Positions 23,732 through 31,911 of a DNA stretch of 58,379 bases are shown here, piece by piece. Origin of the DNA: a virus; IMG/VR virus record IMGVR_UViG_3300027965_000006, positions 1 to 58,379 of that record; one strand, written 5' to 3'. The position numbers and the translations under genes are program-made. Position 1 is the first letter of the stretch, and each line of letters starts with the position of its first letter. The notes under the pieces were generated by a model. That model had not been told where the DNA came from and ran no database searches. It worked only from the letters and a program-made list of their open reading frames with translations.

Positions 23732-24243
23732 CGGAACCTCCCGTAATAGACGGCGGCGGTGAGTTCGTTCCCGAGCATGAAATGCGCGCGGCGCTCGCCC
23801 TCGAAGGTGAAGCCGGACCGCTCCGCGACCTTGCGCATGGCGTGGTTCGCCGCCATGAATCCGCATTCGAGCTTGCGGAAGCCGCCCGCATCCTTGTCGA
23901 GCAGCCATGCCGATGCGGCCTTGAACGCCTCAGTCGCAAATCCCTTGCCCCATTGCTCGCGGTCGCCGATCATCACGCCGAGATCGGCGATGTGATTGGG
24001 CTCGTCGGCGTCGGCTGAGATGTTGCCGATGTGCGCGCCGTCGGCGACGTGCTCTATGGCCCAGAGATGGCTGCCGGGCGGGCGCGAGCGGATGTAGGTC
24101 AGTTGGGATGACAACGAATGGTGCGCATGCCGTTGTTCGGAGAACGCGACAACTTGCGGATCACGCAACCAATCGACTTGGCGCTGCGTGGCCTTGGTCA
24201 GCGGCCGCAGGACGAGGCGCTCGGTGTTCAAAGTTGGCGTCAT
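23728..24243 (-). CDS. GNAT acetyltransferase 2 (RimJ/RimL-type)
   Basis: 171 aa from ATG 24243. NTERLVLRPLT start typical of RimJ/L, then GVMIGDREQWGKGFATEAFK (CoA-binding QxxGxG-like), and NHAMRKVAERSGFTFEGERR. Two acetyltransferases in a row would allow di-N-acetylation, as in di-acetamido nonulosonic acids. Confidence 0.84.
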   Translation of the reverse strand: MTPTLNTERLVLRPLTKATQRQVDWLRDPQVVAFSEQRHAHHSLSSQLTYIRSRPPGSHLWAIEHVADGAHIGNISADADEPNHIADLGVMIGDREQWGKGFATEAFKAASAWLLDKDAGGFRKLECGFMAANHAMRKVAERSGFTFEGERRAHFMLGNELTAAVYYGRFR

Positions 24244-24554
24244 CGATCTTTGATCCAGTCGAACCAAGATCGGAAAAACCATCGTCGCCATTCGAATCCG
24301 GCAAATCCGATTTCTCTGCCGGTCCAGGCTGCCGCCGAGCCTTGAATGGTGGCCGCAGGGGATAAGTGTCGATAGCGAATCGGCGGAAGCCAATTCCATG
24401 CACAGCCGGCACTCAGGCGCCACACGATATCGCCCTCGCTTACATGATTGCGGCGCAATAGACCGAATGAAATTTCTCGGTCGGCGTAGTAATAGAACGA
24501 CCGCCCGATGTAGAAATATCCGAATTTGTCGTGACGAATGCGCATCGCGGTCAC
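24240..24554 (-). CDS. Hypothetical Trp/aromatic-rich protein, 104 aa
   Basis: GTG 24554 chosen (AGGAGCCGCG site and GTGA overlap); ATG 24545 is possible. FGYFYIGRSFYYYADREI, then FEWRRWFFRSWFDWIKDR. ATGA overlap into GNAT 2. Unknown. Confidence 0.55.
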   Translation of the reverse strand: MTAMRIRHDKFGYFYIGRSFYYYADREISFGLLRRNHVSEGDIVWRLSAGCAWNWLPPIRYRHLSPAATIQGSAAAWTGREIGFAGFEWRRWFFRSWFDWIKDR

Positions 24555-24919
24555 CGCGGCTCCTGAGAATTGCAGCATCCGTAAGGGCTTATGCGCTCGT
24601 CCAGCTCGAAGATTTCCGGCAGCTTCCGGTTCAGCTCGGCATAGAGCCGACAGCGCGGCGTGGCGTCGGGCTTGAACTTGCAATTCTGGCACCGCACCTG
24701 CCGCTCGACATAGCCGGTCTGCTTGCGGGTGAGGCTTGCGATATTGCGGTCGCGCGTCGGCGTGCCCTTGATGTGGAAATTGCAGCTGCCGTCGTGCGCC
24801 GAGACCTCCGCGTTGCCCATGATGGCGCAGCGGTCCTTGCCGAAGGCGCACGAGCCGCACTGGGCAAACGTGTCGTCGCGGCCTTCGAGATAGAGGAACG
24901 CGCTGCGGGTGATTTTCAT
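24551..24919 (-). CDS. Cys-rich hypothetical protein, 122 aa
   Basis: At least nine Cys in pairs: CGSCAFGKDRC, C at about 46, CQNC, C at about 90, and CC near the end. Probably zinc-binding or redox. ATG at 24919 overlaps the upstream stop. Not recognised. Confidence 0.65.
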   Translation of the reverse strand: MKITRSAFLYLEGRDDTFAQCGSCAFGKDRCAIMGNAEVSAHDGSCNFHIKGTPTRDRNIASLTRKQTGYVERQVRCQNCKFKPDATPRCRLYAELNRKLPEIFELDERISPYGCCNSQEPR

Positions 24920-25140
24920 GATTTTTTCATCCGATCGATGCGGTCCTGCACCAGCACGAGCACGCCTTCGAGCGCGAGCCGCACGCCGGATGCGCTGACG
25001 TCGTAGTCGCCGAGCGCGCGGCGCTCGATCAGGCCGGGGATTCCCGTCTTCCGCGCCGGTTTTCCGAGCGAATCGACCGTGAATGGCGGATCGCCCTGCA
25101 AAATCTTGTCGCGGAGGGCGAGAAAATCGTCGCGGGTCAT
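24916..25140 (-). CDS. Hypothetical protein, 74 aa
   Basis: Starts MTRDDFLALRDKILQGDPPF. Helical, soluble (GVRLALEGVLVLVQDRIDR). ATGA-coupled on both sides at the head of the glycan operon. Confidence 0.65.
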   Translation of the reverse strand: MTRDDFLALRDKILQGDPPFTVDSLGKPARKTGIPGLIERRALGDYDVSASGVRLALEGVLVLVQDRIDRMKKS

Positions 25141-25304
25141 GCCGAACTCCCGGCCGTGAGGGCTTTTTCGAGCAGAACGCCCATCATTGAGGCGGTTGAG
25201 CGCATTTCCTGCACCGCGAGCGCCTGAATCGCCTCGCGCACGGTCCGGCGCAGGGTGATTCGTGTCTGCCAGCTCTCAAATTCGCCCTCGATGCGGCGCT
25301 GCAT
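25137..25304 (-). CDS. Small helical protein, 55 aa; first gene of the glycan operon
   Basis: MQRRIEGEFESWQTRITLRR, then TVREAIQALAVQE and MMGVLLEKALTAG. The pattern suggests a ribbon-helix-helix or helical regulator. Its stop overlaps the next ATG (ATGA). A competing minus frame (25184-25423) runs into the terL start and is rejected. No clear minus-strand promoter was found in 25305-25415. Confidence 0.55.
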   Translation of the reverse strand: MQRRIEGEFESWQTRITLRRTVREAIQALAVQEMRSTASMMGVLLEKALTAGSSA

Positions 25305-25415
25305 GTGCTGATTGATACCAAACTGACACCAAAACGCAATAAGAATGAGTAACGGTTCATCTTATCCACCGTTTTTGCTATGCTTTCGGTCGATGCGCGC
25401 TTCGGAGCAGCAAAA

Positions 25416-28226
25416 ATGGGCATGACGCCGGCTCAGGCGGCGGTTTTCGCCCGCGCGCTCAAGCGCGGCCGCGAAATCCAGGAGGCGGAGCGCTGCGAGG
25501 CGAGCCTCTACGAGTTCGTCAAGGCTGCCTGGCACGTGTTCGACCCGGCCGAGTTCGTCGGCAACTGGCACCTGGAGGACATCTGCGAGCACCTGGAGGC
25601 GGTGGCGCGCGGCAACATCCCGCGGCTCCTGATCAACGAGCCGCCGCGCACCGGGAAGACCGCCCTGGTATCGATCTGCTTCCCGGCGTGGGTGTGGGCG
25701 CAGCGCGAAAAGGGCCCGCTGATGGGCCCGCAGGTCTCGTTCTACTACGCGAGCTACGCCGAGCAGCTGTCGCTCGAGCATTCGCTCAAATGTCGGCGCC
25801 TGATCGAATCGCGCTGGTATCAGCGGCTATGGGGCAGTCGCTTCAAGCTGGTCTCCGACCGCAATACCAAGGGGCACTTCGAGAACGACAAGGGTGGCTA
25901 CCGCATGGCGTCGTCGGTCGACGCGAGAGCCACGGGGTTTGGCGCGGATATCTTGTGCCTGCCAAAGGATGAGCATATACTCACGTCTTCGGGATGGCTC
26001 CCGATCGGAAAAATAGTTGGGGAAAAACTGGACGTCGAGGTCGCGGGCTATGACCACGCGACCGGATGTGTCGTTTGGCAGAGAATCCTTGAGCACGAAC
26101 AAAATCCGGGACGGCCGCTCGTCGCAGTCACTTTTGATGGCGGCTCTTTTCGGTGCACCGACGACCATCCCGTCTTCGTCGAGGGACGGGGTTACGTCCC
26201 CGCCGGAAGCGTCCGTGTCGGTGACCGCCTCATCCTGTGTGATCTGTCAGGGCCCGCTCTATTTCGCGAAACGCAGGGCGAGCAACAAGGTGACGTGCTC
26301 GGCGCGATGCTATGCGGAACTACAGCGGCGCAGGATCGCGGCGAGTACCACGCCATGCAGGGTATGCGGCGCCCCGGTCTACGCGACGCCAGCACACCGA
26401 CGCCGTGGCAATGGGCAGTATTGCTCAAGGGTTTGTTCAGGAAAGGCAGAAGCCGGCGCGAAAAATCATCAGTGGCTTGGCGGAAAGGTTACGAAGAACT
26501 GCAAGCGTTGCGGTGCCGAGTTTCGCTGCGATCCGGGGCAATCGGCGCGACGGCAATACTGCAGCCATTCGTGCACTTCTCGTTCGGCATGGGATCGGCG
26601 CGGTCGGATGCCGTGGCGAAATTGCGAGGAGTGCGGGCTGCCGTTCAAGCGTGGCGCAGTGGACGGCAAGAAGGTCAGATTCTGCTGCAAGGCATGCAAG
26701 GACCGGGCGCATGCCAAAGAGATGCGGGACCGGGGCAATCCGCGCTACGTCCACGGCGAATCTCGGCGGCGATACGGGCGTGGTTGGACAAGGGGGCGCA
26801 AGCTATCCGTTCGCTCTCGGGATGGCTTCATGTGCCGCGTTTGCAGCCTGCCGGAATCGGAGCATGGGACGGCGTTGCACGTGCACCACATCAACTACGA
26901 CAAGAACGACATGGCGCTCGACAACCTGATTTCAGCCTGTCGCGACTGCCACGGTCGGATGCACGGGACGCCCGACCAGCGCAAGGAGTGGCAACGGCGG
27001 TTGTCCGCTCTATTGAGCGCGCCGGCTACGCCGAGCACACCTACAATCTCAATGTAAGCCCCTGCCACAACTACTTTGCCGGCGGCGCGTTGCTGCACAA
27101 CTGCGCCGACGACCCGCACCTCGTGAAAGAGGCCGAATCGGACCTCGTGCGCGAGGGCGTGGTGCGGTGGTGGAGTGAGACGATGCCGAGCCGCATGAAC
27201 GACCGGCGCACCGGCGCCATGGTCGTGGTGATGCAGCGCGTGCACGAAGGCGATCTTTCGGGGCACATCCTCGCCAACGACCTCGGCTACGTGCATATCT
27301 GCGTGCCGCTCTGCTACGTGCCGTGCTTCCACGTCAATGCCTGGGTCGGCGACCGGATCGAGACGATCATCGGCGAGGAAGACGTCGCGGAAATTGCTGA
27401 CGAGGACGTGTTCTGGACCGATCCGCGCACCGAGGAGGGCGAGCTGCTGTGGCCCGCCCGCCTGCCGGCGAGCGAGGTGGCGAAGATCGAAAAAGAGGTG
27501 GGCCCGTATGGGTTTGCGGGGCAATACCAGCAGGAGCCGGCCCCGCGCGGCGGCGGAATCATCCGCGCCGAGTGGTGGCAGCAATACAACGACGACGTCG
27601 GGGCCGACGCCGGCGCCAAGCCGGGGCAATACCCGCCGTGCGAATACATCCTCGCGTCGCTCGACACCGCCTACACCGAAAAAGAGGAAAATGACTATTC
27701 GGCGCTGTCGATCTGGGGCATCTGGCGCGACAAGAACGGCAACCCGCAGATCATCCTCATGCTGTGCTGGCAGGAGCGGCTCCAGATACACGAGCTGGTG
27801 AGCCGGGTCGGGGCGGACTGCAAGACCTTCACGGTCGACCGGCTGATCATCGAGGACAAGGCGGCCGGCCATTCGGTGAGCCAGGAACTGGCGCGGCTGT
27901 TCGGCACGTTTGATTTCGGCATCGAGCTGGTCAATCCCCGGACCGGGTTCATCAAATCGCCCGACAAGGTGGCGCGGCTGCAGACGGTGGTGCACTTGTT
28001 CGCCGAGGGGCTTGTCTGGGCTCCGGACAAGGCGTGGGCGGACGAGATGATCAAGCAGTGCGCCCTGGTGCCGCGCGCGCTGCACGACGATCTGGCGGAT
28101 TCGATGAGCCAAGCCCTGATCTACCTGCGCCGCGCCGGCTGGGCGCAGCGCAAGGAGGAGCGGGCGATCGAGGTCGAGGACGAGCTACGCTATCGGCCCC
28201 GGTCCGGGGCGCTCTATCCGGTGTGA
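25416..28226 (+). CDS. terL: Terminase large subunit with in-frame intein
   Basis: 936 aa from ATG 25416 (GGAG site at -9; ATG 25380 is an alternative). Extein: Walker A NEPPRTGKT, C-terminal RNase H-like nuclease with ASLDTAYTEKEEND, IEDKAAG and HDDLADSMSQAL. A 382-residue insert (25956-27101) starts at Cys and ends HN before Cys, between FGADIL and CADDPHLVKEAESD. Removing it restores a continuous Walker B (ILCADDP) and a 554-aa terminase of ordinary length. The motor needs splicing to be active. Confidence 0.93.
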   Translation: MGMTPAQAAVFARALKRGREIQEAERCEASLYEFVKAAWHVFDPAEFVGNWHLEDICEHLEAVARGNIPRLLINEPPRTGKTALVSICFPAWVWAQREKGPLMGPQVSFYYASYAEQLSLEHSLKCRRLIESRWYQRLWGSRFKLVSDRNTKGHFENDKGGYRMASSVDARATGFGADILCLPKDEHILTSSGWLPIGKIVGEKLDVEVAGYDHATGCVVWQRILEHEQNPGRPLVAVTFDGGSFRCTDDHPVFVEGRGYVPAGSVRVGDRLILCDLSGPALFRETQGEQQGDVLGAMLCGTTAAQDRGEYHAMQGMRRPGLRDASTPTPWQWAVLLKGLFRKGRSRREKSSVAWRKGYEELQALRCRVSLRSGAIGATAILQPFVHFSFGMGSARSDAVAKLRGVRAAVQAWRSGRQEGQILLQGMQGPGACQRDAGPGQSALRPRRISAAIRAWLDKGAQAIRSLSGWLHVPRLQPAGIGAWDGVARAPHQLRQERHGARQPDFSLSRLPRSDARDARPAQGVATAVVRSIERAGYAEHTYNLNVSPCHNYFAGGALLHNCADDPHLVKEAESDLVREGVVRWWSETMPSRMNDRRTGAMVVVMQRVHEGDLSGHILANDLGYVHICVPLCYVPCFHVNAWVGDRIETIIGEEDVAEIADEDVFWTDPRTEEGELLWPARLPASEVAKIEKEVGPYGFAGQYQQEPAPRGGGIIRAEWWQQYNDDVGADAGAKPGQYPPCEYILASLDTAYTEKEENDYSALSIWGIWRDKNGNPQIILMLCWQERLQIHELVSRVGADCKTFTVDRLIIEDKAAGHSVSQELARLFGTFDFGIELVNPRTGFIKSPDKVARLQTVVHLFAEGLVWAPDKAWADEMIKQCALVPRALHDDLADSMSQALIYLRRAGWAQRKEERAIEVEDELRYRPRSGALYPV
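25956..27101 (+). other. Hint-type intein in TerL (382 codons)
   Basis: Block A CLPKDEHILTSSGWLPIG starts with the nucleophilic Cys; block B FRCTDDHPVFV has the TxxH motif; block F HTYNLNVSPCHNYFAGG and block G LLHN+C close it. In the terminase frame the roughly 750 nt between about 26250 and 27000 read as low-complexity Arg/Ala/Gly sequence, because the endonuclease lies in another frame. Confidence 0.9.
26215..27057 (+). CDS. Zinc-finger HNH homing endonuclease nested out of frame in the intein
   Basis: The +1 frame is open from 26017 to 27057. The conserved part starts near 26236: four tandem C-x2-C...C-x3-C (or C-x2-C) modules, then VRSRDGFMCRVC, HVHHINYDKND and LISACRDCHGRMH, a complete HNH domain. 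GTG 26215 with GGAAG 6-7 bp upstream is a plausible own start (280 aa); earlier ATGs exist at 26017 and 26137. Expected to nick or cut intein-free terL alleles. Confidence 0.75.
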   Translation: MSVTASSCVICQGPLYFAKRRASNKVTCSARCYAELQRRRIAASTTPCRVCGAPVYATPAHRRRGNGQYCSRVCSGKAEAGAKNHQWLGGKVTKNCKRCGAEFRCDPGQSARRQYCSHSCTSRSAWDRRGRMPWRNCEECGLPFKRGAVDGKKVRFCCKACKDRAHAKEMRDRGNPRYVHGESRRRYGRGWTRGRKLSVRSRDGFMCRVCSLPESEHGTALHVHHINYDKNDMALDNLISACRDCHGRMHGTPDQRKEWQRRLSALLSAPATPSTPTISM

Positions 28227-28414
28227 CGAAATCCGCTGATCGCCCAGGCCAGCAGTCCGCCGATCAACAGGACGGCGAGGGGCGGAACGGCGCACAGGCG
28301 GATGGCGACATCGAGCGGAGACGACCACGCGATCGGCACGGTGATCACGAGCCATAGCGCCGTCGCCGCGAGCCAAAGGCGGACGAGGCCGCGTCGCCAG
28401 TTTATCCGGGCCAT
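28214..28414 (-). CDS. Small two-span membrane protein, 66 aa
   Basis: ATG 28414 follows AGCAGGAAC. MARINWRRGLVRLWLAATAL, a helix to about residue 29, then a second helix LCAVPPLAVLLIGGLLAWAI. Antisense to the late genes, so probably expressed separately; a candidate exclusion or lysogenic protein. Confidence 0.65.
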   Translation of the reverse strand: MARINWRRGLVRLWLAATALWLVITVPIAWSSPLDVAIRLCAVPPLAVLLIGGLLAWAISGFRHTG

Positions 28415-28513
28415 GTTCCTGCTCCCCGTCCGCAATCTTATACCGCCATCGCCCCTAGCGCCACGGGCGCGGCTGTGTTATTTCCATGGAAGGAGTGAAT
28501 TATCGCTCATCAC

Positions 28514-30949
28514 ATGGCCGCGCCCACCAGCCTTCGCCTCGTTGACCAGCAGCCGGACGCCGAGCCGCTCGCGCCGTCGACGGTGCAGTTGCCGGGCGAC
28601 GATGACGGCATCTCGCTGGAGAACGGCGCGCTCAAGGTCGAGCGGCCGGACGGTTCGGTCACCATCGACCTCAATCCGGATCTGTCCGGCGCGCAATCGG
28701 GCAGCGGCGACTTCTACCGCAACCTCGCCCTTGAGATCGCCGAGGCCGATCTCGCGGCGATTGCGACCGATCTTCTGACCGGCATCGAGTACGACGAGCA
28801 GTCGCGGCGGGAATGGCTGGAGACGCGGGCGACCGGAATCAAGCTCTTGGCGCTCAAGCTGGAGGAGCCGCGCGGCGACGTCGGGACGTCATCGGCCCCG
28901 CTCGAAGGCATGGCGACCATCCGCCATCCGCTCCTGCTGGAGGCGACGGTCCGGTTCCAGGCGACGGCGCGCGGCGAGTTGCTGCCCGCCGCAGGTCCCG
29001 TGAAGGTGCGCAACGACGCGACGCCGGCCCCGGAGCCGCCCGCACCGGGCACGCCGCCGGCCGCGATCGGCCACAACGGCGGACCGTCGATGACCGAACT
29101 CGACGATCTCGGCACCGCGCTCGAAAAGGACATGAACCACTATCTCACGGTGACGGCGAGCGAATACGTCGCCGACACCGACCGCATGCTGTTCTACATC
29201 GGCTTCGGCGGGGACGGATTCAAGAAGGTCTACAACTGCCCGCTGCGCCGCCGCCCGGTGTCCGAATCGGTCGATGCCGAGAACATCATCGTGTCGAACG
29301 CCGCGACCGACCTGCAGAACTGCGGCAGAGTGACTCACCGCATCAAGATGCGGCCGTCGGTGCTGCGCCGCATGCAGATCGTCGGCGAGTACCGCGACGT
29401 GCCGCTCAATCCGCCGAATCCGTCCGAGCCGGTCAACGCGGTGGACAAGGAGAAGGCCGCTATCGCCGGGGTGAAACCGCAGCCGCAGCGACCGAAGGAC
29501 AACGATTACACGGTCTATGAGGTCTACTGCGAGCTCGACCTCGACAAGTTCGCGCCGGACCAGTTCAAGGGCAAGGCGCTGCCGCTGCCCTATGTGGTGA
29601 CGCTGGAGAAGGAAAGCCGACAGGTTCTGCAAGTTCGGCGCAACTGGAACGAGGACGATCCGCAGTGCCTCGCCAAGCGGTTCTTCGTCCAGTTCCCGTT
29701 CATCCGCGGCCTCGGTTTCTACGGGCTCGGGCTGATCCACCTGCTCGGCAACGTGACGATGACGCTGACGGCGGTGTGGCGCGAGTTCATCGACAGCGGG
29801 ATGTTCGCGAATTTTTCCGGCTGGCTATTCGCCAAGGGCGCCGGGCGCCAACTCACCAATCAGCTTCGCGTGCCGCCGGGCGGCGGCATCGGGGTCGACG
29901 TGCCGCCGGGCATGCGGATCCAGGACGCCTTCATGCCGCTCCCGTACAAGGAGCCCGGCGCATCGTTCTCGCAATTCGTCACCCACGTCGAGGAGGTCGG
30001 CCAGCGGCTCGGGCAGACCGCCGACGTCAACATCGGCGAGGGCAAGCAGGACATGCCGGTCGGAACCACCATGGCGCTGATCGAGCAGTCGACCAAGGTC
30101 ATCGACTCGGTGCACAAGCGGCTGCACGCCGCCCAGGCCGAGGAGTTCGCGCTGCTCAAGGAGCGCTTCCGCGAGGATCCGGAGGCGTTCTGGCGCCACA
30201 ACAAGAAGCCGGCGCGGCAGTGGCAGGTGGAAGAGTTCAAGCGGGCGCTGGAGCAGCGTGAGCTTGTCCCGGTCGCCGATCCGAACAACCCGACGTCGCT
30301 GCATCGCATCGCCAAGGCGACGATCATCGATGCGCTGGTGACCAAGTATCAGCAATTGTTCAACGCGCCGAACGCGGTGCGTCGCATCCTGCGGGTCGCC
30401 GGGATCGATGCCGAGGGGTTGCTCAATGCGCAGCCGGCGCCGCCCCCGCCCGACCCGCGCTTTGCCGCGATCCAGGCCAAGGCGCAGGCCGAGGCGATGA
30501 AGGCCGAGATCGACAAGGCGCGGGTGCTGATCCAGGCGCAGACCGCGCAGGCCAATTTCGCCGACAAGCAGGCCGAACGCGCCTTCAAGGAGCGCATGCA
30601 GCAGTTCGAGATGTATCTCGAGGCGATGCGGGTGCAGGCCGAGGCGATAATCCACGCGCATGACCTGCACCGCGACAACGTGCAGGCCGCTTCCGAGATC
30701 GAAACGCAGCGCGCGCAGGCGGCACACGAGATCGCGATGGACCACGCCGCACACCAGCAGGACATGACGCACGAGGCGCAGCGGCACGAGCTCGGCCTTG
30801 CGGCCGAGCGGGCGCGCGCCGAGCAGCAAGGCGGCGCCGTCGAAGATCGCCACGAGCAGCAGATGCGCCACGCCGACGAGAAGCACGAGGCGCAACTGGC
30901 GCATCAGCGCGCCATGGCGGCCGCAAAGCCCAAACCGGGAGAGAAATGA
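28514..30949 (+). CDS. Portal protein (podovirus type)
   Basis: 811 aa. Portal core roughly residues 200-600 (YTVYEVYCELDLDKF, FPFIRGLGFYGLGLIHLLG, QTADVNIGEG, GTTMALIEQSTKVI), the long portal type of P22-like phages. The C-terminal 190 residues are a long Ala/Glu/Gln/His coiled coil, possibly the barrel. Start is uncertain: the strong AAGGAG lies 18 bp before ATG 28514, suggesting an upstream non-ATG start may be used. Confidence 0.85.
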   Translation: MAAPTSLRLVDQQPDAEPLAPSTVQLPGDDDGISLENGALKVERPDGSVTIDLNPDLSGAQSGSGDFYRNLALEIAEADLAAIATDLLTGIEYDEQSRREWLETRATGIKLLALKLEEPRGDVGTSSAPLEGMATIRHPLLLEATVRFQATARGELLPAAGPVKVRNDATPAPEPPAPGTPPAAIGHNGGPSMTELDDLGTALEKDMNHYLTVTASEYVADTDRMLFYIGFGGDGFKKVYNCPLRRRPVSESVDAENIIVSNAATDLQNCGRVTHRIKMRPSVLRRMQIVGEYRDVPLNPPNPSEPVNAVDKEKAAIAGVKPQPQRPKDNDYTVYEVYCELDLDKFAPDQFKGKALPLPYVVTLEKESRQVLQVRRNWNEDDPQCLAKRFFVQFPFIRGLGFYGLGLIHLLGNVTMTLTAVWREFIDSGMFANFSGWLFAKGAGRQLTNQLRVPPGGGIGVDVPPGMRIQDAFMPLPYKEPGASFSQFVTHVEEVGQRLGQTADVNIGEGKQDMPVGTTMALIEQSTKVIDSVHKRLHAAQAEEFALLKERFREDPEAFWRHNKKPARQWQVEEFKRALEQRELVPVADPNNPTSLHRIAKATIIDALVTKYQQLFNAPNAVRRILRVAGIDAEGLLNAQPAPPPPDPRFAAIQAKAQAEAMKAEIDKARVLIQAQTAQANFADKQAERAFKERMQQFEMYLEAMRVQAEAIIHAHDLHRDNVQAASEIETQRAQAAHEIAMDHAAHQQDMTHEAQRHELGLAAERARAEQQGGAVEDRHEQQMRHADEKHEAQLAHQRAMAAAKPKPGEK

Positions 30950-31176
30950 TGCCCCATATCCACCATGACGACGCCCGCAAGTCGCGCGGCGACAAGCTCA
31001 AGGCCATGACCGGCCAGCGCGGCGAGTACCCGCCCGATCGCGCGGCGCGCATCGCCAATCTCGGCGCCAGCGGCAGCGCGCAGGGCGATGCCGCCAAGCC
31101 GCCAGCCGAGGTCTTCGTCGGCGCCCCGGCGCGGCAGGTTTCCAACACCGGAAAGGTCATCGGAGAGGACGACTGA
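30946..31176 (+). CDS. Hypothetical small virion-region protein, 76 aa
   Basis: ATGATG overlaps the portal stop. HIHHDDARKSRGDKLKAM, then Ala/Gly/Pro-rich. Unknown. Confidence 0.6.
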   Translation: MMPHIHHDDARKSRGDKLKAMTGQRGEYPPDRAARIANLGASGSAQGDAAKPPAEVFVGAPARQVSNTGKVIGEDD

Positions 31177-31177
31177 C

Positions 31178-31702
31178 ATGCACCCCTTCCATCGCCACAA
31201 CGAGCACAAGAAGTCGCACGAGCGCGTCGGCCACATCCTCAAGCACGAGCCGAAGGATCAGCAGCGCCACGACGGCAAGGCATTCAGCCATCACGTCCGC
31301 TCAAAGTCGGCCGCCGTCGCGCACGAGCACAAGGTCGCTGGCAAGAAGAAGCCTGGACGCTACGCCCGTGGCGGCAAGGTCAAGGGTCATCAGACGAACA
31401 TCGCGATTGTGGTCCCGCACCGTTCACCCTCCCCCACGCCCGCGGGGCCACAAGCCGGGGCGGCCCCACCCATCCCCCCCATGGCGGCCGCCCCGGCGCC
31501 CATGGCCCCCCCGCCTCCCGGCATGCCGATGCGCGCCCGCGGCGGCAAGGTGATCGACGGCGAGGCGACCGCCGGCAATATCGGCAAGTGGGGCAGGCGC
31601 GCCGCCAAGAACTCCTATGCGCGCGGCGGCCGCCTGCCGAGCGCCGGCGCGCAGACTGGCGTCGCGCGGCTGCAACAGGCGCACGCCCGGGGCCATCGCT
31701 GA
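31178..31702 (+). CDS. His/Lys-rich virion protein with RGGK repeats, 174 aa
   Basis: N-terminal HPFHRHNEHKKSHERV is extremely basic; the middle is a Pro/Ala/Met linker; three copies of an (Y/M)xARGG(K/R) motif occur (RYARGGKVKG, MRARGGKV, SYARGGRL). The same motif recurs in the proteins at 36898 and 50343. Probably a minor capsid or DNA-binding protein. Confidence 0.65.
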   Translation: MHPFHRHNEHKKSHERVGHILKHEPKDQQRHDGKAFSHHVRSKSAAVAHEHKVAGKKKPGRYARGGKVKGHQTNIAIVVPHRSPSPTPAGPQAGAAPPIPPMAAAPAPMAPPPPGMPMRARGGKVIDGEATAGNIGKWGRRAAKNSYARGGRLPSAGAQTGVARLQQAHARGHR

Positions 31703-31911
31703 TGGCGGACGGTCTTCCGGTCATCGCCAGCCGGCACGCAAGCGTGCTCAAGCAGAAGATCGCGGCCGAGCGCGACAAGCTGCTCGAATCGCTCGCTGCC
31801 GGCGTGCCGGACTGGAATGTCTATCAACAGGTCGTCGGCCGGCTCGCCGGATTGAGCGACGCCGAGAAACTCAGCGACGACGCGGATTACGAACTCAGCG
31901 GAGGTTCCTGA
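31702..31911 (+). CDS. Hypothetical protein, 69 aa
   Basis: TGATG coupling to the previous gene. Helical: SVLKQKIAAERDKLLESLAA, then VYQQVVGRLAGLSDAEKL. Similar small helical proteins sit between portal and scaffold in related phages. Confidence 0.65.
   Translation: MADGLPVIASRHASVLKQKIAAERDKLLESLAAGVPDWNVYQQVVGRLAGLSDAEKLSDDADYELSGGS

Noticed and set aside
25184-25423. 79-codon minus frame across the terL start
   Set aside because: The alternative 55-aa frame ending at 25137 has ATGA coupling and a coherent helical sequence.
26240-27000. In-frame terminase reading of the intein centre as a real domain
   Set aside because: The sequence is Arg/Gly/Ala filler, while the +1 frame holds a complete zinc-finger HNH protein.
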